Part shown: positions 60,756 to 64,000 of the stretch, in pieces
How the letters are laid out: each line of letters begins with the position of its first letter
How positions within the stretch are numbered: the first letter of the stretch is position 1
From: Struthidea cinerea
Taxonomy: Eukaryota > Chordata > Aves > Passeriformes > Corcoracidae
DNA: 64,000 nt
Reading direction: 5' to 3'
Assembly (NCBI GenBank): GCA_013397865.1
Contig: VZTI01003931.1
Location: 1,716,770 to 1,780,769 of the forward strand
Position numbers and translations under genes: made by a program
Notes under the pieces: generated by a model
The model's database searches: none
What the model saw: only the letters and a program-made list of their open reading frames with translations
Told to the model about the DNA's origin: nothing

Positions 60756-63502
60756 TGCATTGCATGTGATGTTCCCCTAACCTGAAAGACTAAGTATTCT
60801 AAAAGGGGTTACATGATTTCAGTCACACAGGTTAAGAGGAATGCTACCATAGCACAGTTAGGAAATCATGCTGTTTGCGTTAGAATCCCTATCCCTGACT
60901 CTAACATTCATCAGCAGGATTTTGGCAGCTCCCTTACAGTCATTTCTCAATTTAGGATTGTTCGGGTCAGCCGACCTCTTTTCATTCTTGGTTCCATTAC
61001 TTTTTTTGCCAGCTTGTCTCGTTTGCTTTAAAATGACTGAACTCTAGTACCCTCTTAGCATTCTACATTGGAAGGAGGTGAAAAACTCTGTGTGTCTTGA
61101 ATTAGATGAAGAATTTGAAAGGAGATGGACACTGAGCTGTCCTCTCATAAGTGTAGATGGTCTACCCAGATGAGGGTTGGATTGCTTGAAATTTGTGGAG
61201 AAAAAGAAAAAGAAAAGAAAAAGACAAGAAAAAGGAAGCAAACTCTGCTTTTCCTTGCTTTCAAACTGTTCTCTAGTGAAAGGAGGTCAGCTGCCAGGAC
61301 AGTCCCCCTGACTCTTTACAGGTGTGCTAAATATGCTTGAATAAAAGTTAAAGGGGAAAAAAATGCACTTTCTAAAGCATTGCCTTTTAAAGAGTGTAGA
61401 CTGTATTTAATTTCCTCAGCTGCAGTCAGACTTTACACCACAACTTGCCTCCAGAGGTCTCAAAGCTGCGTTAATCATTTTTCTAACACTTTTTTTCTCT
61501 TCTGTTTGGAAAAAGCAACTTTTTTGAATCAGAACCTTCTGTCAAAGTTTTCAATGACACTTCATTTTGGAAAATTTCTACCTCACACTTTCAATGGTGC
61601 TGACATTGCCGGGAGTGAAATAATTTAATATTTCATTTCAAATCAGTATTTCAATTTTTAATATAAATATTTCAAAGGTTATGCAAAATGAAACTTTTTA
61701 AATAGGAAAGCCATGTTAGATCAGCACCTAATTTTCTCAAGAAAATTCTGTCCTGTTGGGAGAAATCTTCTGGTTTTTTGTTGGTTGGGTGGGTTTTTTT
61801 TGTTTGTTTGCTTTTATTCAAGTGGAAATATGAGCAAATATTTAACCACCAAAATTGTTTCCATAATGGAAATTCTGCAGACGTTTATAGCTGTAACGCA
61901 AATTTGGATGTTTATCACACTGGTGTGGACTCCCCATAGGGTCTGGTGTGCATTGGGGTAGTACTCAGTTACCTCAATATGATGTTATTCCAGCCACAGT
62001 GAGAAGGAGTTCTTTCTAGTCTCCTAAGGAAGGTTGTGGCAGCAGGTGTGCGGAGTGCATACCCACCAGTTACCTGCTTTTCTTATGGCAGTATAAACAA
62101 TTTCCCAAGATGCAATGTGGGCAGGGCATCCATTTGCATGTCCCAAGGCAGTTCAGCCCAATGTTTTCCTCCATCCCAAACCTTCGGAAGGAGAAGGAGC
62201 ACACAACTTAAACCACCTCTCAACTTCATTTGAAGATGTCAGACAATGGAAAAGACACCTCATTGTTAAATAAGGATTTGATTGTTATTTTCAATACTAA
62301 AATGCGTGCAGCACAAAATGTCTAGCTTCAGTTTTCACACATGGTATTTTGTACATCACAAGAAATTTTTGTCTGTGTACTATAAAGCACAGACAAATCC
62401 CTTTCCTCTGAAAAACTGAGTTACATTATTTCATTGTATGGTTTGTTTTCCATTCTGTGGTGCTGTTTTCTGGACCATTGTTAATTTGTTAACAGGCATT
62501 AACAAGCAGCAGGAAAATTGCGGTACTCAGCGTATGTTTGCTTATTGCTGTAGCACCCCATTACAGTAACATCAGGACGTCAGCGGGTCTCTTTTGATTG
62601 CAGCTGAGCTGTGATGTCCACGTAAAGGATTTGGCCTTTCCCTCTTTCCTGCTTTTGCACCTGGCTCCATTCCTTGCGAGGTGTTTGTAGGCATTTTGGG
62701 CAGACAGAGAGATGCTTTTCAGAAATACTCAGCACAGCTGTTGAGTCTAAGTCCTTAGCTAATCAGGTGTTTAACAGAAAAGCTCTTCCTCCTGCTATTA
62801 AACAGAAAATACCATATAATAATAATCTACTTCTTCCATAACAAACCAAGTCAGGGAAACTAGGACTTCCCCTAACTTTGACTAGCTCTCTAAGCTACTT
62901 CTGCAGGTCCTTTCATAGCCAGCTGTGAATTGTTTGGGCAGAAATTGGTCAGGAACAGCTGCTTAAACACCTGCTACAAGGCCTTTGATCTCTTCTACTA
63001 CAACAATAACTTCTGAGCCTTTGAAAGTTTGATCATCTGGAGAAGAAGATACAGTTGAAATTTCACTGCTATCAGAGCTGCAGCAAGGGTGTACATGCTG
63101 GAGTGGTGATATAGTTTCCAGGTGATTCTTTTATGTAGGTGCATAAATTGACTTTCAAAATGTTTATAATTATGTGGAAGTAAATATCCCTGAATGTTTT
63201 CCTGCAGTGAAAGGCAGGAAAGATTGTAGTTGTCGTATTCTGGGTATTACAAGCTCTTCCAACCTGGCCAGTACCATAATTCCAGTATGCTTTGCTCTAA
63301 GGACACCATTGGATAGTTGTTTTGCTCTTCCCCATAGTTAAACTGTGCTTATCACAGGGCCAGTGATTCGGACACACAGAGGGTTGTTGCTCCCCGTGTT
63401 CTGCTGCTCAGGAGTGATTGGGTGGTTAATTCTGCTTCATACAATGGATGGTGCTGTTTAAGTGATGCTGTGTGCTCTCTGAGGTTGCATTTATTGTCAC
63501 TT
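60756..63502. other. unique noncoding sequence
   Basis: No gene is recognised. The (GAAAA)n tract described separately lies near its start, and GT-rich T-runs are present at 61780-61812. Confidence 0.5.
61198..61237 (+). repeat. GAAAA-type purine microsatellite
   Basis: Imperfect repeats of GAAAA/GAAAAA over about 40 bases on the plus strand. Confidence 0.85.
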
Positions 63503-63870
63503 CACAGAATCACAGAATCACCAGGTTGGAAGAGACCCTCAAGATCATCAAGTCCAACCCATGTCCCAACACCTTAACTAAACTAAACCATGGTACTGAG
63601 TGCCACATCCAATCTCTTTTTAAACACGTCCAGGGATGGTGATTCTACCACCTCCCCGGGTAGACCAATTCAATATTTTATCACTCTTTCTGTGAAAAAC
63701 TTTTTCCTGATATCCAACCCATATTTTCCTTGGTGCAACTTGAGACTGTGTCCTCTTGTTCTGTCAGTTGGTGCCTGGAGAAAGAGACCAACCCCCACCT
63801 CACTACAACCACCTTTCAAGAAGTTGAACAACTTAAACAACCACTTCCATGGAAGTATGAGAAGGAGGGG
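63503..63870 (-). mobile_element. CR1 LINE 3' fragment, relatively well preserved
   Basis: The plus strand starts with CACAGAATCACAGAATCACC, the reversed CR1 terminal octamers, so the element lies on the minus strand. The minus frame encodes the ORF2 C-terminus with LKGGCSEVGVGLF, DRTRG, LDIRKKFFTERVIKY, an in-frame stop near 63670-63672, then LPGEVVESPSLDVFKKRL in the same frame to the end. It is truncated at its 5' end, as most CR1 copies are. The open frame of 71 codons and intact octamers make it the youngest-looking CR1 here. The right limit is approximate. Confidence 0.92.
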
Positions 63871-64000
63871 TATGATCCCCAGCACAGAAGTTTAACAGCT
63901 GCCTTAATTTTCTTGAGCCTCGTGAGATGAATAGCTGGTCTAATTATCCTGATGTAAATGGAAGAGTTGAAGTGGGACACTAGATCCTGTGTGCAATTAA
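63871..64000. other. flank of CR1, unique sequence
   Basis: Possibly a little more diverged CR1 sequence, then unique sequence to the window end. Confidence 0.4.

Noticed and set aside
1..64000. CRISPR arrays, operons or other prokaryotic features
   Set aside because: The sequence is vertebrate noncoding DNA. No regularly spaced repeats or gene strings are present.

Overview
The window reads as nuclear DNA from a bird. It is AT-rich and CpG-poor, full of short homopolymer runs, and carries copies of CR1, the dominant LINE of bird genomes. In these copies the telltale CR1 end (tandem octamers read as ACAGAATC on the plus strand) is followed by decayed ORF2 C-terminal coding sequence. Solo endogenous-retrovirus LTRs and older amniote-wide repeat relics (MIR-like, palindromic DNA elements, an ancient CR1/L2-like LINE) fit the same picture. 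The species cannot be named from the sequence alone.

I found no convincing protein-coding exon, tRNA, rRNA, small structured RNA or CRISPR array. The open frames are short, mostly unlike any family I know, and of a size expected by chance. The only frames with recognisable protein similarity are decayed LINE reverse-transcriptase pieces. The window is best described as an intergenic desert or the inside of a very long intron.

Layout: 1-15 kb is mostly unique sequence with an ancient LINE relic (485-700), a palindromic DNA-element relic (about 3.4 kb), a 40-base assembly gap inside poly-A (8.5 kb) and a CpG-richer patch (9.1-9.4 kb). From 15.2 to 20.3 kb there are two solo LTRs with the same TGATG...CATCA ends (15241-15700 and 19489-19977), then a third LTR-like piece and a triplicated 21-base repeat. 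From 23.1 to 26.5 kb lie two CR1 copies on the minus strand, one with internal deletions. From 26.5 to 48 kb the sequence is mostly unique, with faint CR1, MIR-like and palindromic relics. An antisense solo LTR with CCAAT, TATA and poly-A signals lies at 48256-48709. A 121-base element with perfect 15-base inverted ends lies at 49498-49618. The rest is unique sequence until a comparatively well-preserved CR1 at 63503-63870.

No genes work together here. The clearest directly visible structures are the twin LTRs, the nested hairpin over the poly-A signal of the second one, and the short inverted-repeat element near 49.5 kb. I see no evidence for a new biological system.
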